Origin: Saccharomycopsis fibuligera x Saccharomycopsis cf. fibuligera
Taxonomy: Eukaryota; Ascomycota; Saccharomycetes; Ascoideales; Saccharomycopsidaceae
Assembly (NCBI GenBank): GCA_001936135.1
Contig: CP012819.1
Location: 2,141,501 to 2,205,500, forward strand
Reading direction: 5' to 3'
DNA: 64,000 bases
The position numbers and the translations under genes are program-made. Of this stretch, positions 18,904 to 28,735 are shown one piece after another (positions within the stretch are counted from its first letter, which is position 1; the number at the start of each line of letters is the position of its first letter). The notes below the pieces were generated by a model that was not told the origin of the DNA, made no database searches, and worked only from the letters and a program-made list of their open reading frames with translations.

Positions 18904-19806
18904 TTACCAAGCAGATGGAGCGTTGCCCAAGTTACCCCAGTTTCTTTCGACTTTCCAGGTACTTTCGTCTTTCCACAACTCATTGTAAGAAGCGTACAAG
19001 ATGGAAGCACCGCCGGCTTTTTCGGCAATAGCTTTGACGGCAGTGACCTGGTTTTCAGAGGATGGCACGGCAGACTTGTCAGCGTCACCAGCCCATGGCC
19101 AGCCGGTTTCCAAATTGACCACATCTTTGTCATGGCCGTGTTCGTGACAGAATTGCCAAACAGCTTGCACATGGCTCAAGACGTATTCACCAGCGTTCTC
19201 GGCGGTGCTGTCGTCGAAGAATGGGTGAGAGTTGACACCAATGTAGTCGTTGTACTCGCACAATTCTGGGTTGCCGTAGTAGGCAGAAATGGTGTCAGCA
19301 CTGATAACTTTACCGGAGTAGTCACTGCCCAAGACGTTTTTAGCTTGAGAGATGAAGTTACCAACGTCGGAAGCCTTGTACCAGTTGTTGTAAACCAATT
19401 CGTTACCAACAACAATGGTGTCGACTTTGTCATTGAGAGTCTTGCCAGCAGCGTTGATTTGGGCTTTGATGGTGCTGATGTCACCGCTGATAGCATCTTG
19501 AGTGCTAATATCGTTAACAGCGAGAATCAACTTACCGTTGACGGTCTCGGCGGCATACTGGATAACGTTACAGTCGGCAGAGTAAAGACGAACAATGTCA
19601 AAATCTTTCAAGACGTCTAAGTCAGTCTTGATTTGATCTTCGGAACGACAGTTGTGGTTTTGGTCGAACGGGGTGTAGGTGATACCTTTGAACTGCTTGA
19701 CGTAGTCAGGAACATTGACGTCTCTTTTTTCAACAGGTGCTGCGGGAGCAGCAACTGCATTGGTGGCCAAGAGTGCCAAAGTGGACAAAGAGGAGGATAA
19801 CTTCAT
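18904..19806 (-). CDS. Secreted GH17 cell-wall beta-1,3-glucanase, copy B
   Basis: 300 residues. The signal peptide is residues 1-19 or 20 (cut after AVA/AAP), and a Kex2 site KR lies at 27-28. The GH17 domain has acid/base Glu136 (VVGNELVYN) and nucleophile Glu233 (LETGWPW). As in copy A there is no GPI-anchor tail, and the last nine residues (GNAPSAW end) are shared. Function: remodelling of wall beta-1,3-glucan, by family. Copies A and B share the same start region layout, the same TATA spacing and long stretches identical even at silent sites in the 3' half, while the 5' halves differ much more. That pattern suggests tandem duplication followed by gene conversion. The flavodoxin-like gene now separates the copies. 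Confidence 0.88.
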   Translation of the reverse strand: MKLSSSLSTLALLATNAVAAPAAPVEKRDVNVPDYVKQFKGITYTPFDQNHNCRSEDQIKTDLDVLKDFDIVRLYSADCNVIQYAAETVNGKLILAVNDISTQDAISGDISTIKAQINAAGKTLNDKVDTIVVGNELVYNNWYKASDVGNFISQAKNVLGSDYSGKVISADTISAYYGNPELCEYNDYIGVNSHPFFDDSTAENAGEYVLSHVQAVWQFCHEHGHDKDVVNLETGWPWAGDADKSAVPSSENQVTAVKAIAEKAGGASILYASYNELWKDESTWKVERNWGNLGNAPSAW

Positions 19807-22800
19807 TTTTGTTGTTATGGATGTATTTGATACAGAAGGATAGGAAAAATTATCTAGAGGCGCCAGGTTTCCTTTGGGCAGCGAATATTCGACAGAAGCG
19901 GTTGTGGGCGTTTATATACTCTACAGGGTTGTTCACTCCTATTCTTCCGATTTCTTTTCTTTTGTTCCAGTGCCAGCTGGTCAGGTTAAAAAAATTTTCG
20001 GTCTTCTATTGTCAGTTGCTGAGCACACAATCAAAGGGCTTAAACCCTATGCGGGGCGTTGCGTTGTGACACCTAGGGCCACATGTACGGTTTGTGGAGG
20101 GAACTTACAAAAGGCGACTGCCGGGGCTGGGGTCTTGCTTGTACCAGTAGATCACCTGACTTTGAGTTTTATTCTCGTACTTGAAGGGGCAATTAGATGG
20201 CTGTGTTTATTTATAAACACAGACTTCAGTATACAACAACAATCGAAAGCCACCTGGTAAGTTGAGAGATTCAGGTAAGTAAATAAACAAATGAACAAGC
20301 TCACTAAAATTAAATGACATAGAATTAGCCCCAACTACTGCTTTTGCTATTTGCTGTTGCTTTGTTTACTTGGCCAATACAGTAATTTAACAGTAATTTA
20401 CTAGATCTTTTTATAGAACTACTAATTATAATTGCGCAGTTGCAGTTGTGGTTGCAACCAGGTAAGCTTCATATGATCTGACTCCTAGTGGTCGCAAGCG
20501 CTCCTTAATATTTCCATGGAGATTTTGATCTCAATCGGACCCTAAAGCTGTACTCAGCCCTAGCAATATAAGCCTCCTCCGCTGCGACCTACTGGGCGTC
20601 TTTTTTTGCTATTCATTATGCCGGCTTTCATTTACAAAATGGAAAACCTTCAAAGCTTTTTGTTGCATTCTTTTGTCTCTTTTCTTTTTTTAAGCGAACC
20701 GGGCAATTGCGACGTTAGAAGCGTAAACATCAACGATTGTCCTCTATTTGGATCGATCAGACGAAACAGCACTGAATTCTAGATTCTGAAACCTTATGCT
20801 GGCGTTGCGTTAATGCATTGGTGGATGCAAATTCGAAGTTGTTTAATGGAAAAAAGGCTAGCCCTTCTGCTACGCACAGTAACATAGTTAAGCCCAAAAC
20901 GAAAGTTTAGCCTATATGCGCGAGATTTGAGGGATTGCCCTGCTGTCCCTTTCTTTCTGTCCGGGTTATGAAGCATTGGTTTACGAAGATTCACATACAA
21001 AAAATTGCCCATGTCCTTTCGTCGTCGTATGCTGACTGCCAGTAGTGGGAACAACACGCTACTTTTTATCTGCAGATATGGCTTTTATAGAAGGAAAAAA
21101 AAAAAAAAATAAAAGAGCATAGTAAATTTGAATTGGTTGTTTTCTGGTCTTTAAAGTAAGTACTTAGGACAAAATTCCAACCGAATCTAGATTGGGTAAA
21201 AAGGGGTCCCCTAGCGATGTAATTCGGATTACTTACTTTTTCTGGCAACTGCAGTGCTCGGATCTAGGATCTAGCTTGCTCATACTAATTGATGTTAGAG
21301 ATGCAAAGCTCAACATGTGCGCATCGTCAGCAATCAAAGCTTTAGAAAGTGGCTATACTGTAGAGATTGGAAATGTAGCGAACCAGTATCGGTATTGGTA
21401 TAAAGACGTCTACCAACCAGTTATGCTTTATGCCAATTAAGTGTTAATATTGAAGCAATTTTCCCTGTTTCCGTAGCCGATACTACTATTGTAATTGCAG
21501 ATGTAGATTAATTTCCGCTATGTAAGCTGTAAATGTCAGCATTTGGATATCTCAAACGGTGTTTCTTACCACTAAAGAGACAGTGAAGGTTTTGATTCGC
21601 AAATGGACACAACAAAGTGTTGAGCACTAACCTGGATTGTCATTGTAATTCTCAAATTTTTCTACAGGGCTGTAATATAAGTCTACAATTGGACCATCCA
21701 ATATATATTAGCTAGCCCTTGTGTTCTCCAATTTACCCTTACCACCACACATCGACTAGTTTACCAGGAGTAAACGCTATTGTTTCTATTTAGTTGCATA
21801 TAGGTGATACACTTTAGCAATCGCCTCTATTACATAGACCGTTTTTCGCAAAAAACAATACACTGTTGAGTAGGCCATGAAATTGTTACCATAAGTGGAA
21901 TTTCAGGTTCCTTGTTTTTCTAGTATGCATACAACACAACGAGGAATGAGGATTTTTCCACATTGAAGGTACTTTGAACCATAGAGTATAGTATTTTATT
22001 CAAAAAACTCGAGTAAAAGGTTTTACCATTCGACAGTCGCTAAGGCTTCAGCAGTAAAACCTTTATGAAAATTCAACCAAATAGTAAAAAAGCTGGGCTA
22101 AATTTCTGACGGAGAAGCTAAAAAAAAAAAAAAAGAAAAAATTGCGTTGTGGTATTTAAACAGTAATCAAAAGTGGGTTATAAAAATATATGTAGAAAGA
22201 CCTTCAATCCTGGAGAAGAAAATCATCGGTAATTTATGTAAAAGGAATCCAAAAAGAGCTACAAGGTCTTCCATAAGTTAAACTACAGACCAATTTGTAG
22301 CAATTTTGTGTAAAAAAAATTAGACAGTTTTCTCGATTTTGAGTTCTTTCTCATTTGTTGTGGAAGTCTAATTGTTAGTGAAAAGCCTTTTGCTATTTCT
22401 TTTTTCGGTTCGTTTCTTGCTTGTAGACTTGAATTTTTTACTCAGAGAAATAATTATCATATTATGTTCCGTTAAGCAAAGCACTTATAACCCGAATATC
22501 GATTACGGACTCATACATTCGTGATTTTGAACAAATCATATATGGTATGATAAAGTAGAACTCGAGTTTGCAACAAAAATCTAAATAGTAAATGTATATT
22601 GCCGTCGATATGGTATATACACATACATTTTGCTTAAACTCTAAATTATGTAACCCGTCAGACACTTGTTATCATATGCCGGGTACTGACACTTCGATCC
22701 TGTCTTTTTTCGTTTCGATTGTTGTAAACGTTACCTTTGGCAAAATACTCAAAGCTATTTTGGGCGTCAAACTTCGAATGACGTTAGAATTGTTTTGTCA

Positions 22801-22858
22801 AAGGGTTTCGATTAATATCATTCTCAAATCATAAAAATATCAACACACTGTTAATATA
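19807..22858. promoter_or_regulatory. 3-kb gene-free spacer: GH17-B and SBH1 promoters
   Basis: The left end holds the GH17-B promoter, with its TATA element at 19913. Two imperfect copies of a ~25-bp element occur near 20041-20065 and 20788-20812. A weak inverted repeat (about 20487-20499 with 20584-20596) precedes a T7 run at about 20602. The right end holds the SBH1 promoter. Short ORFs (for example 82 codons at 21192-21440) have no recognisable sequence. I see no LTR, tRNA or snRNA signature. Confidence 0.4.
19913..19926 (-). promoter_or_regulatory. TATA element of GH17 copy B
   Basis: TATATACTCTACAG (plus strand), identical to the block before copy A. It lies 107 bases from the start codon, against 108 in copy A. 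Confidence 0.65.
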
Positions 22859-23288
22859 ATGGTATGTAGCGAGTCAGTTTTTGATTAATCCTCGGCAATC
22901 ATGATTTAACTTATTGTGGTAGTGCCTCTTTCAAAGTTTTCCATCTCATCTATTGTTTGTCGTGGTCTTTTATTATTCGAATGTACGGCGCTCTGGTTGT
23001 ACTAACATTTTTGCTTTTTGCTAATAGTCTTCTTCAGCAGTTCCAGGTGGCGCAAGAACTTTAGCCAAACGTCGTAATGCTAAAGATAAGTCCAATCAAA
23101 CTCCACAATCCGCAAGATCTGCCGGTGCAGGCGGTTCTTCTGCTGCTATGTTGAAGTTATTCACCGATGAGGCCGAAGGTTTGAGTGTCGATCCATTGGT
23201 TGTTTTGTTTTTGTCCGTTGGTTTCATCTTCTCCGTCATTGCCTTACATGTTATTGCTAAAATTACCGGAAAATTGACCTCTGCTTAA
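22859..23288 (+). CDS. SBH1: Sec61-beta subunit of the ER translocon (spliced)
   Basis: Join 22859-22861 and 23028-23288, 87 residues. Exon 1 is only the ATG. The intron starts GTATGT (22862), has TACTAAC at 23000-23006 and ends TAG at 23025-23027. The protein reads MSSSAVPGGARTLAKRR..., then a Gly/Ser linker, the conserved LKLFTDEAEGLSVDPLVVL block and one C-terminal membrane anchor (about 63-82). This is the Sbh1/Sbh2 layout: a tail-anchored subunit of the Sec61 or Ssh1 channel. The PGG motif and the VDPLVVLFLSVGFIFSVIALH segment are diagnostic. No in-frame CTG is present. Without splicing the ATG would run into intron sequence, so the first codon depends on intron removal. Confidence 0.93.
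22862..23027 (+). other. SBH1: SBH1 intron
   Basis: 166-bp intron placed directly after the start codon, with GTATGT donor, perfect TACTAAC branch site (23000-23006) and TAG acceptor. It is supported by the continuous SBH1 reading frame it creates. Confidence 0.9.
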
Positions 23289-23814
23289 GTTCATTCTTGC
23301 TCTATGGGTTTAACGTTTCACATTTATATTTCTCTTTTTTCTTTACTTTTTTTTTTTTTTTTTTTTTGTTTATTGTTATTAATCAACCATCATGTTTTAA
23401 TTCGCTTTTGACTTTTTCCCCGCTCTATTTTGTCTGCTATGTTTCCAGCTACTGTGACATCAATGTTGGTGTACTGACTGTTCAGATTTTGATTTGATTG
23501 CCAGGTGATCAATTTTGAGGGTACATATTAAAATATTGGTTTGCAGATGATCTATTCCACACGAAAAATTGACAAAAATCAATTGCCAAACTCACCAACA
23601 AAAGAGAAAACAAGGCATTGCATTACTCAAAACTTTCTTTAGAAAGTGTGTACAAATATAAGTATTCAAATAACGAAAATCAATTTCGTTCTTGTCCTTG
23701 ATCTTTTGAATTAAGACGTTTCTACACCTGCAAGTAAGATCGTCACACCGCCGTAAAAAATGTATACAAGTGTAGTAGTGTATTCATGGAAGCAGCAACC
23801 CAACCTCTATCTAT
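23289..23814. other. Intergenic between convergent SBH1 and AIM10
   Basis: 526 bp of 3'-flanking DNA with a T21 run at 23347-23367. A short ORF here lies in the T-rich tract and has no coding character. Confidence 0.5.
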
Positions 23815-25698
23815 CTATAAATCCTTAAGCAAGGCCTTTGTGACTTCCACAATGCCATCAATATGTACAAAATGCTTTTCATTACCTTTATCATCAATTT
23901 TATATTCCCATTCCCATTTATCTTTATTAATTTCATATAATTTTTCCCAGATTAATGGCTCGCTAGAAGTCTTTGGGAATGGTCTTGATCTGACTTCAAT
24001 TTCAATTCTAGGGAAGCTTTTCCCCAAGATCAACACTAGCGGAACGCCAATAATTTGACTCTCACGAATTCTGAAGGACAATGGTACATCTTGTCTAAAA
24101 TCTTTCTGTAACTCGATCTGGTTTGCCCTCAACTGGCTCACCAATTCTTTCACCTGAGCATCGTATGTGTTTGTGCTTACGTTTGCGCTTGTAATTGTGC
24201 TAGCGGTGGATGCTTCTTCTTCACCGCCTACTGGGAAACTCTTCGCATTGAGCAAAGTCAAATGATAAGGAGCGATGCTGGCCGGCCAAGCTAAGCCTTT
24301 ACTATCTCTAAGCACCTCAGCGATAGCGGCTAATATTCTAGAAACACCAATACCATAACATCCCATTTCGAATAATTGATCATTAGATTGTGAGTCTTTG
24401 AAACTGGCTTGCAATGGTTTAGAATATCTTTTACCTAAGTAAAAAGTATGCCCGACTTCAATGGCGTTGCTGGATTTCAAATGGCCCTTTTCACAATTAC
24501 CGCAAATTTCTCCTTCTTGTGCTTCCACTATCGATATGTCATTGAATGAAGTAAACGAATTTCTTTGGAATGAAACACCAGCGGGGAAATCTGGCAACTC
24601 ACTAGCTGAAGTAACCCTTGGGTCAATGACTCTGATGATGGACTTCACTGCTAACTCAGAACCGTTATTCCCTTCAACAGGTTTCTCTTGCTTGAACACC
24701 TCAAGTACTTGATTATTTGACAAAGAACCCGAATCGAGATCAATATCGTTGATTTCGTCTTTAACAAAACCTGGAGCTAATGCTCTATCGCTAGGATAGT
24801 ACATTGCTATAAGAGTGTTTTTGTCATTTGTTAAAAAGTACTTAACATCGGCTTTTTGAGCTGGTGCAGCATCCTCAGTAGGAAACGACACTGCTTTTTC
24901 AATATTTCCAATTGTTCCACAATGATCGCATTCCATCAACGTATCTTCTCCAGAATGATGCTTATAATGCCACTCTAATGACAAATTTCCACCAATGCTA
25001 CCTGAATCAGCATTAGCGGCGACAAATGGAACTTTTAAATCTTTGAAAATGTTACGATATGCTTCATTCACCGAGTTATAAGTCTTGAGAGCCGCTTTTT
25101 GACTAACATCGAAAGAATACCCATCCTTCATTAAAAACTCTCTACCTCTAAGCAATCCACTACGCGGCCGTTTTTCATCTCTGTACTTTCTAGTGATTTG
25201 GTAAACAAGGATTGGTAATTGTTTGTAACTCTTTACGCTCTTATTAACAATATCGGTGATTTCCTCCTCGCATGTAGCCACGAGGCACATTTGTGCTTTT
25301 TTGGAATCCTGAAGCTTAAAAAGTTCATTATTATTCCAACGCCCCGTTCTTTCCCAAAGACTGGAGCCTGAAAGGGAAGATAAACTGATTTCTTCAAAAT
25401 CAATCTCATTCATGCGCTGACGGATAATGTTTTCAATTTTGGAAAGGGTGCGAAGACCATTAGGAAGCCAATGAACAAACCCAGCAGCTGGTTGTTTGAC
25501 GAAACCTAATTTCTGGAGAAGTTCATGCGTGGGCACTTTGGATTTGTCCTTTGGAATAGTGTTAATGTCTATGAAGACATGACTTTTGGTAATGGAGGAT
25601 TGGTTTCTTCTGATGCTAATGCTGATGCTGCTCGTACAATGACCCAAGCGGGAAAGCTGACATCGCCGAAGCAAACCGCACCTTAACAGTGGTTGCAT
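23815..25698 (-). CDS. AIM10: Mitochondrial prolyl-tRNA synthetase
   Basis: 627 residues. The first ~35 are rich in Arg/Ser/Leu without acids, a mitochondrial presequence. A class II aminoacyl-tRNA synthetase core follows. Motif 2 is at about 171-197 (KYRDEKRPRSGLLRGREF). Motif 3 is at about 446-460 (GCYGIGVSRILAA). Between them, ADSGSIGGNLSLEW and two CxxC pairs (CDHC near 257, CGNC near 399) mark a bacterial-type ProRS with its inserted domain. The C-terminal anticodon-binding domain starts near residue 470. It charges mitochondrial tRNA-Pro. Length fits yeast Aim10. It shares a 455-bp divergent promoter with PEX13. Confidence 0.92.
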   Translation of the reverse strand: MQPLLRCGLLRRCQLSRLGHCTSSISISIRRNQSSITKSHVFIDINTIPKDKSKVPTHELLQKLGFVKQPAAGFVHWLPNGLRTLSKIENIIRQRMNEIDFEEISLSSLSGSSLWERTGRWNNNELFKLQDSKKAQMCLVATCEEEITDIVNKSVKSYKQLPILVYQITRKYRDEKRPRSGLLRGREFLMKDGYSFDVSQKAALKTYNSVNEAYRNIFKDLKVPFVAANADSGSIGGNLSLEWHYKHHSGEDTLMECDHCGTIGNIEKAVSFPTEDAAPAQKADVKYFLTNDKNTLIAMYYPSDRALAPGFVKDEINDIDLDSGSLSNNQVLEVFKQEKPVEGNNGSELAVKSIIRVIDPRVTSASELPDFPAGVSFQRNSFTSFNDISIVEAQEGEICGNCEKGHLKSSNAIEVGHTFYLGKRYSKPLQASFKDSQSNDQLFEMGCYGIGVSRILAAIAEVLRDSKGLAWPASIAPYHLTLLNAKSFPVGGEEEASTASTITSANVSTNTYDAQVKELVSQLRANQIELQKDFRQDVPLSFRIRESQIIGVPLVLILGKSFPRIEIEVRSRPFPKTSSEPLIWEKLYEINKDKWEWEYKIDDKGNEKHFVHIDGIVEVTKALLKDL

Positions 25699-26153
25699 TA
25701 TGTTAATTTATTCAATTTAAAGAATTATCGCCTAAAGAACAGAAATTATTATACGGATTATACCTGAAAATCACTGCAAATCTTTTGTTGATATCTCTCC
25801 ATGACTACTGATCCAGAAAAGCAGATGAAAAAAAATAATTATAATGACGGAGCGCCTATAGTAATTAACGCATACTTGAGTCACATGTACACTGCTCTGG
25901 CTTGGCTTAACAGGATTTCATCAAAAAAGGGAAAGAGAGAGAAACAGCGGGGGAGAAACAAATGAAAAGGAAACCAGACCTGTCACCGGTGTCAATATCT
26001 ATTTACTACAAAGAATAGACGAAGCATCACTTTAGATAAATAAGAGTGTTCAGTATATCAATATTACTCTAATAAGACACTCTGAAATTATAAAAAAACC
26101 GTTTTGTGCCACCCTATTTTCTAGTTGATTTAACCTTTTTTACCAGTTTTCAT
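25699..26153. promoter_or_regulatory. Bidirectional AIM10 / PEX13 promoter
   Basis: 455 bp between two divergent start codons, mostly AT-rich. No ORF is present. I see no strong named motif. Confidence 0.45.
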
Positions 26154-27549
26154 ATGTCTAATCTAAGACCTAAACCTTGGGAAGTATCATCAGGAACATC
26201 TGCGGCAGGTACGTGATTCTTCATGATTCATTAATTTTCCACATACTATTTAAAACTGTTCTTTTACATTAGATACACTAGAAATAATCATCATATTATT
26301 TGAAAGATACTAACAACACAATATAGCCGCATCGGGAGAAGCAAACATCATGGATGATATACTATCTAACAACAACGCCAACAATAACAACGGAGCTGAC
26401 TTGCCTCCAAAGCCAGATTCACTTGCGCAAGCCACTGACCTCAACGACACCGGCCTCGGCACTGGCAACGCTGGTGGACTAGGAGGCACCACTAGTTATG
26501 GTTCGCGTTATGGGTCAATGTACGGCAATAGCGGGCTTGGAGGTTACGGTGGCTACGGTTCCACTTATGGCGGGCTTGGTGGATTCGGATCAGGGTTTGG
26601 AGGATTGGGAGGATATGGTGGGTATGGTGGATATGGAATGAATGGTTACGGGATGTTTGGTGGTGCTAATAATCCAATGGGTCAAGGTGGATTAGCAGCA
26701 AGCACACAAGCGACTTTCCAGTTGATTGAAAGTATCATTGGTGCAGTTGGTGGGTTTGCTCAAATGCTTGAGGCAACGTATATGGCTACCCAGTCTTCGT
26801 TTTTTACAATGATGTCGATGGGTGAACAGTTTGGTAATTTGAAAAATGCATTTGGATCAATATTTGGCATATTTGCATTGATCAAATATTTAAAAAAATT
26901 GTTACTTAAAATTACTGGGTTGAAAATATTTAGAGAAAAAATCACATTTTCTACTGATGAGTTCCATGATTTTGCTACTAATCTGGCCAAGAATGGTGGT
27001 AATGATAAAAATAAAAGACAAAAAATTTCATTAAAACCCTTGGTTTTATTCTTAGCTGCAGTTTTCGGTATCCCATACTTGTTGAATAAATTGGTGAGGG
27101 TGCTAGCACAGCAACAACAGCTCAGAAATCAACGGCTTTTGGGAAATAATAACAATGGACAACAACCAGGGGCAATAAATCCAAAGGATATTGAGTTTTG
27201 CCGTGCATTGTACAATTTCAATCCTGAAGATCCTAATGTTGAATTGGAGCTCAAGCAAGGAAGTTTATATGCAATTTTAACAAAGAAGGATCCATTTGGT
27301 AATGAGTCCAAGTGGTGGAAATGCAGATCTAGAGAAGGTAAAATAGGATATGTGCCATATAATTATTTGGAGATTATTCAAAGATCCAACCTTCAGCAAA
27401 GCGTGCAACAGAAGCAGCAACAGAGCCAATCATACGAGCAGAATCAACAACCACAGCAGCAACGAAGCCAACAATCACAAAATAGTAGTGGTGTTGTAAG
27501 TAGCGATTCTGTGTCATCTTCCAAGAGTTTGCATGATATTAAAGATTAA
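26154..27549 (+). CDS. PEX13: Peroxisomal docking-complex protein Pex13 (spliced)
   Basis: Join 26154-26208 and 26327-27549, 425 residues. Exon 1 gives MSNLRPKPWEVSSGTSAA, matching the RPKPWE start of yeast Pex13, which an unspliced call from the ATG at 26350 would miss. Order: a Gly/Tyr-rich N-terminus (about 65-130), the conserved block QATFQLIESIIGAVGGFAQMLEATYMA, a second hydrophobic segment near 252-270, and an SH3 domain at about 312-370 (ALYNFNPEDPN, WWKCRS, GYVPYNYLEII). A Gln/Ser-rich tail follows. Pex13 sits in the peroxisomal membrane and binds Pex14 (SH3) and Pex5 during matrix-protein import; its Gly/Tyr-rich part is linked to pore formation. Confidence 0.93.
26209..26326 (+). 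other. PEX13: PEX13 intron
   Basis: 118-bp intron with donor GTACGT, branch TACTAAC (26308-26314) and acceptor TAG (26324-26326), only 12 bases after the branch motif. Retention would reach a stop within a few codons. Confidence 0.88.
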
Positions 27550-28096
27550 ATCAATAGCATGTTTTTTTCCTTTTTTGTTTGTTTGTTTGTTTGTTAATTG
27601 TTCATTGCTTGATTTGCTTGTTTATTTACTTGTTTGTTATTTTTTATATATGTTATTGTTAATGCTCTTTATTTTATTTTGTCTTACCATTGCACGGGAT
27701 CTGTGTTACTTCTACAATATTTTGCCTCCATTGGTTAAACTTTTTTCCTCTACGGTAACTATCAACTAAGTTTCTGCTTTTTGAACATTATTCCAACTTT
27801 CATTATTAAATATTCGCGTTTTAAGATGCTTTGTTTTTCGTTTGTCTGTTTTCTACTTTGCAACTTTTCCTGTACTCAACTTGTATTTGATTGATCTAAA
27901 ATAGCGATTTCTACTAACAAGAAATATAAAAAAAAAAACATGAAATTCAAATGTCAAAATAAAAAAGTATTATTCAGCCTTTATACTAAAATAGAAAACA
28001 ACGGAAGTAAGAAAAATAGAAGTGCGATTTTTTTTATTTTTGTCAATAGTACAGCAACAACTGCTATTGTTTGTAAAACTGATCAAACTTAATCAA
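27550..28096. other. Intergenic between convergent PEX13 and the LEA-like gene
   Basis: 547 bp, T-rich then A-rich, with a TTTG repeat at about 27578-27594. A TACTAAC at 27912 has no matching donor or acceptor nearby. It holds two 3' UTRs. Confidence 0.5.
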
Positions 28097-28735
28097 TTAC
28101 ACACCATCATCAGGTCTGTTTTGCTCAACTTCAACTTTTTTTCCTTTGTCTTGTAAATTCTTATACCCTTGGCCATGTGTATTGTCCTTGACATGACGCA
28201 AATCGCTATCTAAGTGTTCTTTAGCTTCTTGCTTAGCAGAATTAAAAGCATCTTTAGCTTTCTTACCCCATCCTTCAGCAGCACTCTTAGCCTCATCAGT
28301 GGCGCTATCTGCTTTGCGGCCCAAATCTTCAGCAGTACCTTCAGCAGCATCTTCAGCTTCCCATTTGGCATTTCTGGCCTTTTTGCCTAAATCCTGAGAT
28401 GCATCTTGTGCTTGCTTACCTAAATTTTCAGCCTTGCTTCCAATGTCATTGGATGCATTTTGGGCTTTGTTGCCCAAGTCATTCGTAGCGGACTGAGTGG
28501 CAGCTTGAGTCTTATCAATAAATTCAGCGGCTTTTTCACCAACCTTGTGGTTAAGTTGATCAGCTTTTTCTTTGACGTTTTCAGTGAAAGATTTTTGGGC
28601 AGGATTATTTTGAGTGCTGATGGATCTGATGGCAAAGTTATGGTACGCTAATGGCGATGCTACTTTTGTAGTTGCCGGTCTAGCAACACATCTTGCAGCA
28701 TTAAGTAAACTGGACTTGAATATTGGAGCGGACAT
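28097..28735 (-). CDS. LEA-like mitochondrial stress protein (hypothetical)
   Basis: 212 residues. Residues 1-40 carry Arg, Ala and Ser with few acids and end in FAIRSIST, a mitochondrial presequence with an R-2/R-3-type cleavage context. From about 50 to 185 the protein is Ala/Lys/Asp/Glu-rich with a loose 11-residue periodicity (repeats of KAxNA.., KAENLGKQAQDA, KADSATDEAKSA), the late-embryogenesis-abundant group 3 / apolipoprotein-like amphipathic helix pattern. Such proteins are unfolded when wet and become helical on drying, protecting membranes and enzymes. The C-terminus (GYKNLQDKGKKVEVEQNRPDDG) is polar. I do not recognise a named orthologue. Function is inferred from composition. 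Confidence 0.65.
   Translation of the reverse strand: MSAPIFKSSLLNAARCVARPATTKVASPLAYHNFAIRSISTQNNPAQKSFTENVKEKADQLNHKVGEKAAEFIDKTQAATQSATNDLGNKAQNASNDIGSKAENLGKQAQDASQDLGKKARNAKWEAEDAAEGTAEDLGRKADSATDEAKSAAEGWGKKAKDAFNSAKQEAKEHLDSDLRHVKDNTHGQGYKNLQDKGKKVEVEQNRPDDGV

Noticed and set aside
19132-19620. Antisense frames in both GH17 genes
   Set aside because: They appear in both copies only because the sense coding sequence is shared.
19807-22858. Centromere candidate (3-kb gene-free spacer)
   Set aside because: No large inverted repeat or distinctive core is visible; length alone is not evidence.
27912-27918. TACTAAC motif after PEX13
   Set aside because: No donor or near acceptor; in 3'-flanking DNA.
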